DNA from: Flavobacterium commune
GTDB taxonomy: Bacteria > Bacteroidota > Bacteroidia > Flavobacteriales > Flavobacteriaceae
Length of the DNA stretch: 64,000 bases
NCBI RefSeq assembly: GCF_001857965.1
Contig: NZ_CP017774.1
Location: 620,001-684,000, forward strand
Direction: 5' to 3'
How positions within the stretch are numbered: the stretch's first letter is position 1; each line of letters opens with the position of its first letter. A program made the translations under genes and the position numbers. The notes below the pieces were generated by a model, which was not told where the DNA came from, ran no database searches, and saw only the letters and a list, made by a program, of their open reading frames with translations. Of this stretch, positions 10,877-20,035 are shown one piece after another.

Positions 10877-12163
10877 TTAAGAGGTTAGAAGTTGTACCAA
10901 TTGCTCGGTCAAGTTTTTTCTTGAATATTTTTGCAAACCTACACCATGAGATTGTAATTTTCCTTCCAGGTATTGATTATAAAAGCCCAAAATTAAGTTT
11001 TTTAGCTTTACTTTTTCAGAATAATCAAAAAATACTCCCGTATTCGTATCCGTAATAATTTCGGCAAAATCAGAACCATTAGGGCCAATAGCGATAATTG
11101 GGCGATTAGAAACCATATATTCGAATAATTTTCCCGGAATAATACTCTTGGTCTCTTCTGAATCAATCTCTATCAATAATAAAACTTGTGACTTTCGTTG
11201 ATGTGCTATCGCTTCTTCATGCGAAACATATCCCAGATTATTCAAATAGTCGTTCAAACCAAATTGGCTGATTGTCTCTAAAACTTCCTGACTTACTGCT
11301 CCAATTAATTTGATTTCCAAATGAGTTTTAAAATCAGGAATTTCAGCTATTAATTCCACCAACGATTCCCACAATAATTTGGGATTTCTTGCCGAAAGAA
11401 ATGAACCAATGTGCGCCAGAGAAAATTTAGTATCTAATGTTTGTTTCTCTACTTTTTCTATATCAAAACCATTTGTAATTACCGCAATAGGTTTTGGGGT
11501 CAAGGCTTCAAATTCGGTTTTTGTAGTTTTACTGGTTACAATAATTGTATCGGCAGTATTTAAAACTTGTGATTCTAATTCTTTGTGTTTTTGAGCCGCA
11601 TAAGCTGATAATCGCAAGGATTTATGATAACCAATAGTAGTCCAGGGATCACGAAAATCAGCATACCATTTTAGATTTAATTTCTGTTTTAATTCCAGTC
11701 CGATTAAATGCAAACTATGCGGCGGCCCCGAAGTAACAATGCTATCAATATTATTCTCAATGATGTATTTTTCTAAATAAGATACGGAAGGTTTTACCCA
11801 AAAAAAACGGGCATCAGGGATAAATAAATTCCCTCGAATCCATAAAAAAACCTTGTCTAAAAACGATTGTTTCTTTTGGTTGGGAATAATTCCCGAATTC
11901 ATCTTCTTAGTTTTATTCTTCGATAAAAAAGAAGCCAATTGATAAGGTTCAAATATCTTCTGTTTTAGAATAATGGCCTTATCCGAAACTTCTTTTACTA
12001 AGTTTTCATCAACAATAGGATAAGTGGGATTTTCAGGAATATATACAATAGGCTTTACGCCAAAATCCGGTAAATATTTTACAAATTTCAACCAGCGTTG
12101 TACACCAGGACCTCCTGCCGGCGGCCAATAATAGGTAATTATTAAAATTTTTTTTGATTCCAA
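10877..12163 (-). CDS. Glycosyltransferase, GT-B fold (GT4-like)
   Basis: A 428-residue cytoplasmic glycosyltransferase. The N-terminus (KKILIITYYWPPAGGPGVQR) is the glycine-rich first strand and loop of a GT-B enzyme. The C-terminal half carries the donor-binding region, with PGKLFEYMVSNRPIIAIGP near 345-363, where GT4 enzymes have an E-x7-E-like motif. It lies between a YfhO-type protein and a flippase and probably adds a sugar to a surface glycan. The start is TTG at 12163: an in-frame TAA lies two codons upstream and the next ATG would remove the first domain strand, so TTG is well supported. Confidence 0.85.
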   Translation of the reverse strand: MESKKILIITYYWPPAGGPGVQRWLKFVKYLPDFGVKPIVYIPENPTYPIVDENLVKEVSDKAIILKQKIFEPYQLASFLSKNKTKKMNSGIIPNQKKQSFLDKVFLWIRGNLFIPDARFFWVKPSVSYLEKYIIENNIDSIVTSGPPHSLHLIGLELKQKLNLKWYADFRDPWTTIGYHKSLRLSAYAAQKHKELESQVLNTADTIIVTSKTTKTEFEALTPKPIAVITNGFDIEKVEKQTLDTKFSLAHIGSFLSARNPKLLWESLVELIAEIPDFKTHLEIKLIGAVSQEVLETISQFGLNDYLNNLGYVSHEEAIAHQRKSQVLLLIEIDSEETKSIIPGKLFEYMVSNRPIIAIGPNGSDFAEIITDTNTGVFFDYSEKVKLKNLILGFYNQYLEGKLQSHGVGLQKYSRKNLTEQLVQLLTS

Positions 12164-12208
12164 GTTTTAAGGAATTAAGTTTAATTTACTAATTCAAATC
12201 AAAAATCG

Positions 12209-14641
12209 TTAACCAACAATCTTTGATCCTTTTTTCCTTTCAAAATAAACTCCTCCTATTAACAACAACAGCATACCTACTCCACTTATCAGTGTAATGG
12301 TACTTCCTGTTTTAATTACTTCGGGTTCAAATTTGAATTCTACCGTATGAACTCCTTTAGGAAGCATCATCCCTCTTAAAACATAATTCACAGGAAAATG
12401 ATCTGTTTTTTCACCGTCAACATAAGCATTCCACCCATTTGGATAATAAATTTCAGAAAAAACAGCTAAACCTCCATCCTTACTTTCTGACAGGTATTTA
12501 ATATAATTAGGCTTGTACACTCGCAACTGAATTTTCCCTGTGGTATCCATATTGCGTTTTAAACGGGCGTTTTTAAATTTATCTCTATGCAACTGCATAT
12601 TAAAAACAGCCACTTTTTTTGTATTCAAATGTTCCAATGCTTTCATTTCAGCATTGGCATTATTTACTAATTTAACATCACTAACAAACCAGGCATTTCC
12701 GTTGGCATCAGGATTATAAACCGGAAATTCTTTTCCTTCTTTATCGGTTTGAATCACATATTTTACGTTCAACATATTTAAAATCTCCAAATTATTTTTA
12801 GCAATTTGATAATCAAATAATTGTTGTACTCTGCGTGGTTTAGCTGCATGATAACCTCCAATGGATTTATGAAAATAGGATGCTCTGGCGCTGGAGAAGT
12901 TTCCATTTACTTCAAAAACACGGTAATGTGAAGAATCTTTTAATATTTGAGCATCGGCTTGAGTTTCCTGAAAAGGCACCTCAACCTCTCTTTTACTCAC
13001 AAAATCCTTAGCCGAAACATACTTTTTATCAACAAAAAACAAATCGGAAACCATAAATAAACCAACCAGAATGATGGCGGTATTTTGAGCAATTTTGTTT
13101 TTAATAAGCATCCACAAAACGCCGGCTGTCAAAATAATCAGAAAGGCGGAGCGCAATAAATCGGCACTAAACAAAGTCTTTCTGTCGTTTTTAAGCGCAT
13201 CAACAAAACTAGGCCCATAACTTTCGGTAAAATAACTATCACTGGCTCCTGAGAAACTAAACATCCCTTTGGAAAGAAACAAAATAACGATTGTTCCAAT
13301 CACAATAGCTGTTGACTGCCACAAAGCTTGCCATTGTTCTTTTTTATCGGCCTTAAAAAAAGATTGTAATCCCATAACGGCAAGGACAGGAAAGCATAAT
13401 TCTAAAATGACCTGAATAGACGAAACCGCTCTAAACTTATTGTACATTGGTACATAATCAATAAAGAAATCCGTTAAAGCCGGAAAATTCTTCCCCCAGG
13501 AAAGCAACAAAGCTACCACTGCTCCCGAAAGAAACACATATTTTATTTTTCTTTCGTCTATAATCAAAGCCAGAATTCCTAAAAAGAAAACCACCACACC
13601 TATATAAGCCGGAGCAGCTACAATAGGCTGATCTCCCCAATAAGTTGGCATCCCGCTAACAAAATCAGCTGCCTGACCAGCAGGAACACCCTGACTAATC
13701 ATAAAATCATACATACTGCTATCGGTTCCTAAACTTTCACTATTAGAACCTCCGAAAAGTCTTGGTGCAATCAAATTGAAACTTTCCATAACTCCGTAAC
13801 TATACTCCGTAATATAATCACGGGTCATCGCACTGGTGTCGGTATTCTTCGAACCATCGGGGTTAAAAGTCAGCTCGCTTTTTCCACGGGTACTAAAATC
13901 AGCATATTCGGCTGTAGCCAATAAATTAGTAGCATTGGCACCAATAGCTAAAATTCCTGCAACAGCTAAAACTCCAATTGCCGTAAAAAACGATTTATAT
14001 TCTTTTTCTTTTATAAAATTAAAAGTAAAATATGCCGAAAGAATCAACAGAAAAATCAATAAATAATAGGTCATTTGAAAGTGATTGGCATTAATTTCTA
14101 ACGCCGTAGCTATCATTGTAAGCAATCCTCCAACAACATATTTTTTTCTAAAAACCAATATAAAACCAGCTATAACTAATGGCATATAAGCTATAGCATG
14201 CGCCTTAGCATTATGCCCTACCCCCAGAATAATAATCAAATAAGTAGAAAACCCAAAGGCTACCGCTCCAAAAAAGGCTTTTAAAGGATCTGTTTTTAAG
14301 ACCAACAACAATCCATAAAACCCTAAAAAGTATAGAAATAAATAATCTGCCGGACGCGGTAAAAAACGCAATACATCATCTATTACCCCTATAAAGTCAT
14401 AAGGATATTTAGCACCCAATTGATAAGTTGGCATCCCCCCAAAAGCAGAATTTGTCCAGTAAGGCTCTACTTTCTCGGCAGCTCTAAAATCATTTTGTTC
14501 CTTCGCCATACCCGTATATTGGGCAATATCCGACTGAAAAATTTGTTTTCTTTGAAGTACCGGGTAAAAATAAATTAGTGAAACTAATACAAAACCAAGA
14601 ATGGCAATAGCGTGCGGGTAAAACCTATTAAGTATTTTCAA
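12209..14641 (-). CDS. YfhO family multi-pass membrane protein
   Basis: An 810-residue integral membrane protein with a first helix at about 11-28, a dozen or so further helices up to about 540, a large soluble segment at about 555-770 and a last helix near 785-802. The arrangement matches the YfhO family, which is related to GT-C type membrane glycosyltransferases and linked to glycosylation of cell-envelope polymers. The acceptor here is unknown. The gene precedes a glycosyltransferase and a flippase on the same strand with a 45-base gap, so a shared role in surface glycan building is likely. The start is TTG at 14641; an in-frame stop four codons upstream excludes an earlier ATG. Confidence 0.82.
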   Translation of the reverse strand: MKILNRFYPHAIAILGFVLVSLIYFYPVLQRKQIFQSDIAQYTGMAKEQNDFRAAEKVEPYWTNSAFGGMPTYQLGAKYPYDFIGVIDDVLRFLPRPADYLFLYFLGFYGLLLVLKTDPLKAFFGAVAFGFSTYLIIILGVGHNAKAHAIAYMPLVIAGFILVFRKKYVVGGLLTMIATALEINANHFQMTYYLLIFLLILSAYFTFNFIKEKEYKSFFTAIGVLAVAGILAIGANATNLLATAEYADFSTRGKSELTFNPDGSKNTDTSAMTRDYITEYSYGVMESFNLIAPRLFGGSNSESLGTDSSMYDFMISQGVPAGQAADFVSGMPTYWGDQPIVAAPAYIGVVVFFLGILALIIDERKIKYVFLSGAVVALLLSWGKNFPALTDFFIDYVPMYNKFRAVSSIQVILELCFPVLAVMGLQSFFKADKKEQWQALWQSTAIVIGTIVILFLSKGMFSFSGASDSYFTESYGPSFVDALKNDRKTLFSADLLRSAFLIILTAGVLWMLIKNKIAQNTAIILVGLFMVSDLFFVDKKYVSAKDFVSKREVEVPFQETQADAQILKDSSHYRVFEVNGNFSSARASYFHKSIGGYHAAKPRRVQQLFDYQIAKNNLEILNMLNVKYVIQTDKEGKEFPVYNPDANGNAWFVSDVKLVNNANAEMKALEHLNTKKVAVFNMQLHRDKFKNARLKRNMDTTGKIQLRVYKPNYIKYLSESKDGGLAVFSEIYYPNGWNAYVDGEKTDHFPVNYVLRGMMLPKGVHTVEFKFEPEVIKTGSTITLISGVGMLLLLIGGVYFERKKGSKIVG

Positions 14642-14686
14642 TTTTCGGGAATTTTATTAAAATATGAATTTCTGTGTGCGACAAAT

Positions 14687-14965
14687 TTAATCTATTTCTT
14701 CGTAATCCACATAATCTCCTACTTTTTTGGTCTCCCGAGGTTGTTTTACGTTTTGAGTATTGTAAATAGAGGTTTCTCCTTCCTTAGTATTTTGCTGGAA
14801 ATCCTGATACTGACGTTGTTGTTGCTGCATATTTTCGCCCGCTTTTTCCACTACTTTTTTAATCAGCAGCGGTAAAAACAATTTCGCTAAAAATCTAAAA
14901 ATATAATAGAAAGCGATGATATAAAATAATGTTTTTATAAATCCTGTAAATGATGCTTCTTGCAT
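14687..14965 (-). CDS. DUF4834 family small membrane protein
   Basis: A 92-residue protein. Its N-terminus (QEASFTGFIKTLFYIIAFYYIF) is one membrane helix, followed by a glutamine-rich stretch and an acidic tail ending YVDYEEID. This pattern fits DUF4834, a Bacteroidetes family of unknown function. The frame is open a further 42 codons upstream to 15091, but ATG at 14965 puts the membrane helix at the N-terminus as in the family, and the extension crosses a palindrome at 15001-15016. It probably heads the transcript that continues into the YfhO-type gene 45 bases on. Confidence 0.7.
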   Translation of the reverse strand: MQEASFTGFIKTLFYIIAFYYIFRFLAKLFLPLLIKKVVEKAGENMQQQQRQYQDFQQNTKEGETSIYNTQNVKQPRETKKVGDYVDYEEID

Positions 14966-15057
14966 AATCAAAATAATTTTTAGCAAAATTAATAAATCCA
15001 TCCCGAAATTTCGGGACAAAATTGGAATATCATTCTTAAATAAATAATAAAATATAG

Positions 15058-15065
15058 TACATTTG
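15058..15065 (+). promoter_or_regulatory. -7 box upstream of the outer membrane protein gene
   Basis: TACATTTG matches TAnnTTTG and lies 31 bases before the ATG at 15097. No convincing TTG lies at the usual 17-23 base distance. A 16-base palindrome (tcccgaaatttcggga) sits just upstream at 15001-15016. Confidence 0.45.
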
Positions 15066-15096
15066 GAAAGCCTATTACTTTTAAAATCCAAACATC

Positions 15097-16050
15097 ATGT
15101 CTCAATTTAAAATTTTATTAGTCTTAGCTATAAGTCTTTTAGCCAATTACAATTACGCTCAACATACCGACGAGATTAATTCCAACAGACCCGGCGAGAC
15201 CATGTCGGCTTATGCAGTTGGGAAATCGGTAATACAGGTAGAAACCGGTATTTACGGCATTCAGGAAAGTCATCGATTGCTGGGATACGATGCTAACGGC
15301 TATGGAGCCGACCTTACTTTACGCTACGGATTTTTGATGGAAAAACTAGAAGTAATTGCTGATCTTCAATATCAGAATCAGGATTTTGTAAATGGTTTTG
15401 ACCAATACACCAAATCAAACTTAAAACAAACGGTTTTAGGAGCCAAATACCTGATTTATGATCCTTATAAAAATTACGAAAAAAAAATCAACGTTTATAG
15501 CTGGAAAGCCAATCATGCTTTTAATTGGCGTCAATTAATTCCCGCAGTTTCTGTTTTTGCAGGTGCTAATTTGACGTTGAAAAACAATCCCTATGCTTTT
15601 TCTCCCGATGCGATGATTTCGCCAAAAGCCATGTTGATTACTCAAAATCATTTAGGTGACGGTTCCTGGGTTTTTGTAACCAATATCATTGCCGATTACA
15701 TTGGAACCGATTATCCCAGTTATGGCTACATCATTACTTTAACCAAAGGAATTAGCCGAAAATGGTCCGGATTCATAGAAAATCAAGGATACAAAAGCGA
15801 TTTTTACAGCGATGCCGTTATGCGTGGCGGTGCTGCTTTTTTACTAAACAAAAATATGCAAATAGACGCTTCCATAAGCCATAATTTAAAAGACACTCCT
15901 AGCATTTTCTATGGAGGCGTTGGTTTTTCATGGCGATATGACACTAATTACAAAGAAGTCCGAATCAACCTGGACGACGCTCCTTCACAACCCAGATCAG
16001 TTCGAAAAGCAGCCAAAAGAGATCAAAAACGAAAAGACGCAATAGAATAA
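15097..16050 (+). CDS. Outer membrane beta-barrel protein of the MetA-pathway/transporter type
   Basis: A 317-residue protein with a signal peptide (1-21, ending NYAQ) and alternating amphipathic strands with many glycines and aromatics (for example YGADLTLRYGF and GGVGFSWRYD), as expected for an outer-membrane barrel. The ETMSAYAVGKSVIQVETGIY opening resembles the Phenol_MetA_deg/transporter family. The C-terminal 35 residues are highly basic (RKAAKRDQKRKDAIE), which is unusual for a barrel end. The next gene starts 15 bases later, so they likely form an operon. The transported compound is unknown. Confidence 0.72.
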   Translation: MSQFKILLVLAISLLANYNYAQHTDEINSNRPGETMSAYAVGKSVIQVETGIYGIQESHRLLGYDANGYGADLTLRYGFLMEKLEVIADLQYQNQDFVNGFDQYTKSNLKQTVLGAKYLIYDPYKNYEKKINVYSWKANHAFNWRQLIPAVSVFAGANLTLKNNPYAFSPDAMISPKAMLITQNHLGDGSWVFVTNIIADYIGTDYPSYGYIITLTKGISRKWSGFIENQGYKSDFYSDAVMRGGAAFLLNKNMQIDASISHNLKDTPSIFYGGVGFSWRYDTNYKEVRINLDDAPSQPRSVRKAAKRDQKRKDAIE

Positions 16051-16064
16051 AGAAACCACATACA

Positions 16065-17183
16065 ATGATTACAGTAAAAGAAATTACAACCAAAAAAGAA
16101 CTAACCGAATATATTAAATTCCCTTTTTCCTTATACAAAGACAATGAATTCTGGGTTCCGCCATTAATTGCGGACGAATTAGAAACTTTTGACAAAACTA
16201 AAAATCCGGCTTTTGAAAATGCCGAAGCTTATTTTTACCTCGCCTACAAAAACAACGAAATTGCGGGCCGTATTACTGCTATTATCAATTGGGCAGAAGT
16301 AAACGGACAGCAAAAGAAAAAAGTGCGTTTTGGCTGGTTTGATGTTATTAACGACATCAACGTAACCGAAGCTTTACTGGAAAAAGTATATGAATTAGGC
16401 CGAAAAAATGACTTGGAATATGTTGAAGGTCCAATGGGATTTTCAAATCTGGACAAAGTTGGGGTCTTAACCGAAGGCTTTGACCAACTGGGCACCATGA
16501 TTACCTGGTATAACCATCCGTATTATGCAAATCATTTTGAACAACTAGGCTATGTGGTTGAAAAAGAATACATCGAAAGTAAATTTCCTTTTTCAAACGT
16601 GCAACCTGAGTTTTTCCAAAAAGCAAACGAGTTAGTTAAAAAGCGTTACCAGTTAAAAGCTTTGAACTTTAAATCGACTAAGGAAATCATGCCTTATGTG
16701 GACAAGATGTTTGATTTATTCAATACTTCTTATGCTAATTTATCTTCCTTTGTCGCTATATCCGACGTGCAAAAAGAATATTTTAAAAAGAAATACATCA
16801 GCTTCATTAATCCGGAGTACATCAAATTTGTTGAAGACAAAGACCAGAATATCATTGCATTCAGTATTGTAATGCCTTCTTTTTCCAGAGCCTTACAAAA
16901 AGCTAACGGAAAGTTATTTCCTTTTGGACTGTTTCATTTGCTAAAAGCAAAAAAACACAGCAAAGACGTACTTTTCTACTTAATTGGAGTACACCCGGAA
17001 TACCAAAACAAGGCAGTAACAGCCGTTATTTTTAACGAATATTACGAAACTTTTAGAGCAAAAGGCATCGAAAACTGTTTCAGAACCCCTGAACTGGCCG
17101 ACAACGTAGCTATTCACAATCTTTGGAAACATTTTGATCCAAAAGTACATTGTCGTAGAAAAACTTTTAGAAAAGATCTTTAA
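16065..17183 (+). CDS. GNAT-fold acyltransferase-like protein
   Basis: A 372-residue soluble protein. Its N-terminal half (residues about 1-170) reads like an N-acetyltransferase-type fold, with AYFYLAYKNNEIAGRITAII as the central strands. The C-terminal half repeats a similar pattern (FIGVHPEYQNKAV-like strand near 310, IGVHPEYQNKAVTAVIF), so it may be a double-GNAT protein. Homologues of this length are common in Bacteroidetes with no assigned substrate. It follows the outer membrane protein gene by 15 bases. The acetyltransferase call is by fold only; no catalytic base can be named. Confidence 0.55.
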   Translation: MITVKEITTKKELTEYIKFPFSLYKDNEFWVPPLIADELETFDKTKNPAFENAEAYFYLAYKNNEIAGRITAIINWAEVNGQQKKKVRFGWFDVINDINVTEALLEKVYELGRKNDLEYVEGPMGFSNLDKVGVLTEGFDQLGTMITWYNHPYYANHFEQLGYVVEKEYIESKFPFSNVQPEFFQKANELVKKRYQLKALNFKSTKEIMPYVDKMFDLFNTSYANLSSFVAISDVQKEYFKKKYISFINPEYIKFVEDKDQNIIAFSIVMPSFSRALQKANGKLFPFGLFHLLKAKKHSKDVLFYLIGVHPEYQNKAVTAVIFNEYYETFRAKGIENCFRTPELADNVAIHNLWKHFDPKVHCRRKTFRKDL

Positions 17184-17193
17184 TATTATATTT

Positions 17194-17258
17194 TGTCACA
17201 CTGAGCTTGTCGAAGTACATCACTAGACTAAAAAGTCTTCGACAGGCTCAGACTGACA
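17194..17258. repeat. Imperfect inverted repeat with the CACTGAGCTTGTCGAAG motif
   Basis: The arms at 17194-17215 (tgtcacactgagcttgtcgaag) and 17237-17258 are inverted with two mismatches, around a 21-base loop. This motif occurs as a dispersed intergenic palindrome in several Bacteroidetes and other genomes (recalled, not searched). It lies downstream of the GNAT-like gene. Confidence 0.7.
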
Positions 17259-17265
17259 TCAAACA

Positions 17266-17300
17266 AAAAAAATCCATTCACCTCGATGAATGGATTTTTT
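17266..17300. terminator. Bidirectional rho-independent terminator
   Basis: The stem aatccattca (17271-17280) pairs with tgaatggatt (17287-17296) around a 6-base loop. It has an A-run on the left and a T-run on the right, so it works on both strands. It separates the convergent GNAT-like and alpha-oxoamine synthase genes. Confidence 0.85.
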
Positions 17301-17334
17301 GTTATAACTATTTTTCACTGTTCACTAAAACTGT

Positions 17335-17350
17335 CCCGATAGCTATCGGG
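17335..17350. repeat. Perfect 16-bp palindrome
   Basis: cccgatagctatcggg is fully self-complementary. It lies 17 bases beyond the stop of the alpha-oxoamine synthase, beside gttcactaaa/ctgaacacta phrases that resemble those of the repeat at 29975-30019. Confidence 0.6.
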
Positions 17351-17366
17351 AACTGAACACTAATCT

Positions 17367-18656
17367 CTATGCTTCTGCATCAACATTAACTGTAGTTTTT
17401 TCAGCAATAGCCTTATAAGTTCCGTTTACTAATTTCTCACGGATAGCTTCAAAAGCAGTCAATGTTTCATTAATATCTTCAATAGTATGTGAAGCCGTAG
17501 GAATCATACGCAACAAGATAATTCCTTTTGGAATAACAGGATAAACAACAATAGACAAGAAAATACCGTAGTTCTCTCTCAAGTCGTTTACCATCACCAT
17601 TGCTTCAGGAATACTTCCTTCAAGATATACCGGAGTAATACAGGTATTAGTATCCCCAATGTTGAATCCTTTTTCTTTTAAACCATTTTGCAATGCGTTT
17701 ACATTCACCCAAAGCTTATCTTTAATTTCAGAAGATTTACGCAACAATTCCAAACGTTTCAAAGAACCAATAGTTTGAATCATTGGTAACGCCTTAGCAA
17801 ACATTTGCGAACGCAAATTGTATTTCAAATAATCAATCACATCTTTATCCGCAGCTACAAAAGCACCAATATTAGCCATCGATTTTGCAAAAGTCGAGAA
17901 GTAAACATCAATTCCGTCCTGACAACCTTGCTCCTCACCTGCTCCGGCACCTGTTTTTCCAAGTGTACCAAAACCGTGCGCATCATCAACTAACAAACGG
18001 AAATTGTATTTCTCTTTCATCGCAACAATTTCTTTCAACTTTCCTTGTTGCCCACGCATTCCAAAAACACCTTCGGTAATAAATAAAATTCCTCCTCCGG
18101 TTTCTTTAGCCATTTTAGTAGCACGTTGCAGATTTTTCTCCATGCTCTCTAAATCATTGTGTTTGTAAGTAAAACGCTTACCCATATGCAAACGAACACC
18201 ATCAATAATACAAGCGTGCGAATCTACATCATACACAATAATATCATTTTTAGTCACCAAAGCATCTATAATAGACACCATTCCCTGATAACCAAAATTC
18301 AATAAATAAGCCGATTCTTTCATTACAAATTCAGCCAATTCTTTTTCTAATTGTTCGTGATAAGTAGTATGCCCACTCATCATACGAGCTCCCATTGGGT
18401 AGGCAGCACCAAACTGAATTGCAGCATCAGTATCAGCCTGACGTACTTCAGGATGATTCGCTAAACCTAAATAGTCATTCAAACTCCAGTTCAAAATATC
18501 TTTTCCAGCAAACTTCATTCTAGGCCCTAGTTCTCCCTCTAATTTTGGAAATACAAAATATCCTTCTGCTTGCGAAGCCCATTTTCCTAACGGTCCTTTA
18601 TTGCTCTGAATTCTTTCGAATAAATCTTTTACCATACTATCGTGATGTAATAACAT
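17367..18656 (-). CDS. PLP-dependent alpha-oxoamine synthase (KBL/SPT/BioF family)
   Basis: A 429-residue fold-type I PLP enzyme that condenses an amino acid with an acyl thioester. Visible signature residues are His147 (DVDSHACIIDG, stacking on PLP), Asp224 (LLVDDAHGFGTLG) and the Schiff-base Lys258 (STFAKSMANIGAF). The family includes 2-amino-3-ketobutyrate CoA ligase, BioF, serine palmitoyltransferase and the flavobacterial cysteate acyltransferase of sulfonolipid synthesis. The YPMGARMMSGHTTYHEQLE region and length differ from typical KBL and BioF, so a sphingolipid/capnine first-step enzyme is my favoured inference, not proven. It is a single-gene unit. A start at the internal ATG at 18635 is also possible. 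Confidence 0.85.
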   Translation of the reverse strand: MLLHHDSMVKDLFERIQSNKGPLGKWASQAEGYFVFPKLEGELGPRMKFAGKDILNWSLNDYLGLANHPEVRQADTDAAIQFGAAYPMGARMMSGHTTYHEQLEKELAEFVMKESAYLLNFGYQGMVSIIDALVTKNDIIVYDVDSHACIIDGVRLHMGKRFTYKHNDLESMEKNLQRATKMAKETGGGILFITEGVFGMRGQQGKLKEIVAMKEKYNFRLLVDDAHGFGTLGKTGAGAGEEQGCQDGIDVYFSTFAKSMANIGAFVAADKDVIDYLKYNLRSQMFAKALPMIQTIGSLKRLELLRKSSEIKDKLWVNVNALQNGLKEKGFNIGDTNTCITPVYLEGSIPEAMVMVNDLRENYGIFLSIVVYPVIPKGIILLRMIPTASHTIEDINETLTAFEAIREKLVNGTYKAIAEKTTVNVDAEA

Positions 18657-18760
18657 TAATTTTTAACAGTTTGCAAAAATAATTATTTAAATTTTATTAG
18701 CGGCTTTTAAGCTGAATTTATTTTTAGGCGCAAATACATCAGTGCATTCATTAACTTTTT

Positions 18761-18838
18761 CACCCGCTGTTCGCTATATCTCTTATGCCTCGTTAAAGAA
18801 ACGAGCCACAAGAGGATGCCGCTTCCATCGGGGCTAGA
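18761..18838. repeat. Dispersed-type hairpin repeat (ccgctgttcgctatatc ... ggatgccgcttccatcgggg)
   Basis: An island more GC-rich than its surroundings. Arms 18780-18794 and 18800-18814 form 13 of 15 pairs around a 5-base loop. The outer phrases cacccgctgttcgctatatc and gatgccgcttccatcgggg recur in Flavobacterium intergenic DNA as far as I recall. It sits between the alpha-oxoamine synthase start and the orphan ORF at 18929, and no coding frame fits it. Confidence 0.6.
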
Positions 18839-18928
18839 AAAGAAGGTTTTGTTTCCAAAACGACTAATAATAAAAAAACCACTTTATAATTTGTAAGAAA
18901 AAATAAATATATTTGGAAAAACAAATTT

Positions 18929-19570
18929 ATGAAAACATTCATATCAGATTTAATTCCTAAAATTCAGAAATTCTCACAAAAGCTAGATGACATCACACTA
19001 CTATCAAATCAGCATTGGGTTGTTATTGACCAACTTACATCAACAAAAACAGTGTATATATTCAGACAAAATGGAGAATTACTCATTTCTACAAATGGAA
19101 AAGTTAATAAAGCAAAATGGGAATATCTTGGACATAATTCATTACTAATTGATATCGATAATGAATCTTATTTATTCAAACCTGATATTTTTGATGAAAA
19201 CATTCTTGCTTTGAAAATTGATAGTAAAAATGAATATGCATTATTAATAAATGAATCTAAATTTGATGGAGAATTAAACTCACTTGAAGCAGTCAATAAT
19301 TTTTTAAATCAAAAATACTTATTAAACCCAATACAATTCCAAAACAGATTAAAGGATAACTCAATTTTTCTTATTGAAGAAAAATTCATAACAAAGAAAT
19401 ACACTTTAAGAATTGGATCTCACAAGGAATATCTTCTTAGGTTCAATAATGGAACTTTAATATCTGTTTACAAAAAAACGAATGGAAAATATTTTATTTA
19501 CCAGAAGAATACAATTTTATTATTTGAAGATAAAAATCACTTTTTAAATTACGCAATTCAACAAATGTAA
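18929..19570 (+). CDS. Hypothetical protein, orphan
   Basis: A 213-residue soluble protein that I do not recognise. It has no signal peptide. Two halves show similar strand patterns (SYLFKPDIFDENILALKI near 88, SIFLIEEKFITKKYTLRI near 145), suggesting an internal duplication of a beta-rich module. A TATATTTG box lies 14 bases before the ATG, with TTTG at 18890-18893 at a shorter than usual spacing. The gene is very AT-rich and sits in the accessory stretch between the 18.8-kb repeat and the IS4 element, which suggests recent gain (inference). Confidence 0.6.
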   Translation: MKTFISDLIPKIQKFSQKLDDITLLSNQHWVVIDQLTSTKTVYIFRQNGELLISTNGKVNKAKWEYLGHNSLLIDIDNESYLFKPDIFDENILALKIDSKNEYALLINESKFDGELNSLEAVNNFLNQKYLLNPIQFQNRLKDNSIFLIEEKFITKKYTLRIGSHKEYLLRFNNGTLISVYKKTNGKYFIYQKNTILLFEDKNHFLNYAIQQM

Positions 19571-19638
19571 CAACAATTAAATCGATTCTTTATTAATTTT
19601 ATATAATGAACTAATAATATTATCAACTGTGTTGTAAA

Positions 19639-19974
19639 TTATTGAAAATGATCATAACACAACTTCTGAAATTCATCATTCTTATCATGTAAAAGCGACC
19701 TAATTTTAAAATTTAAAGCACTGTTAATTGTATTAGACCCCCTTCCATTAATTAATAAAATATCTTCTGATTTATAATTAGCATTAACATAATCAATCAA
19801 CTCTTGTTTTTTAGAATCACATTCATTATGTACTAGAAAACGGAGTTTAGATGAGTTTTCATACTCTTTTTTTGTATACTTATCTAAAAAAAGTTGTAGC
19901 TCTTTACAAAGTGTATTGAATTTATTATTAAAATTTTCAATTTCTTTTTCAATATTAGGATTACATTGATACAT
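19639..19974 (-). CDS. Hypothetical protein, orphan
   Basis: A 111-residue soluble, mostly helical and charged protein of no recognised family (IEKEIENFNNKFNTLCKELQ suggests a coiled coil at 8-35). It converges with the 213-residue orphan with a 68-base gap. Low GC and lack of family fit its accessory surroundings. Confidence 0.5.
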   Translation of the reverse strand: MYQCNPNIEKEIENFNNKFNTLCKELQLFLDKYTKKEYENSSKLRFLVHNECDSKKQELIDYVNANYKSEDILLINGRGSNTINSALNFKIRSLLHDKNDEFQKLCYDHFQ

Positions 19975-20035
19975 ATATAATTTTTAAACAAACATAAAAA
20001 AATAATTATATCTAGTTAAGATTAAACTAAAAATT

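Noticed and set aside
14966..15091. N-terminal extension of the DUF4834 protein to 15091
   Set aside because: The extension crosses a palindrome and the promoter region of the divergent gene, and it places 42 extra residues before the family's usual start.
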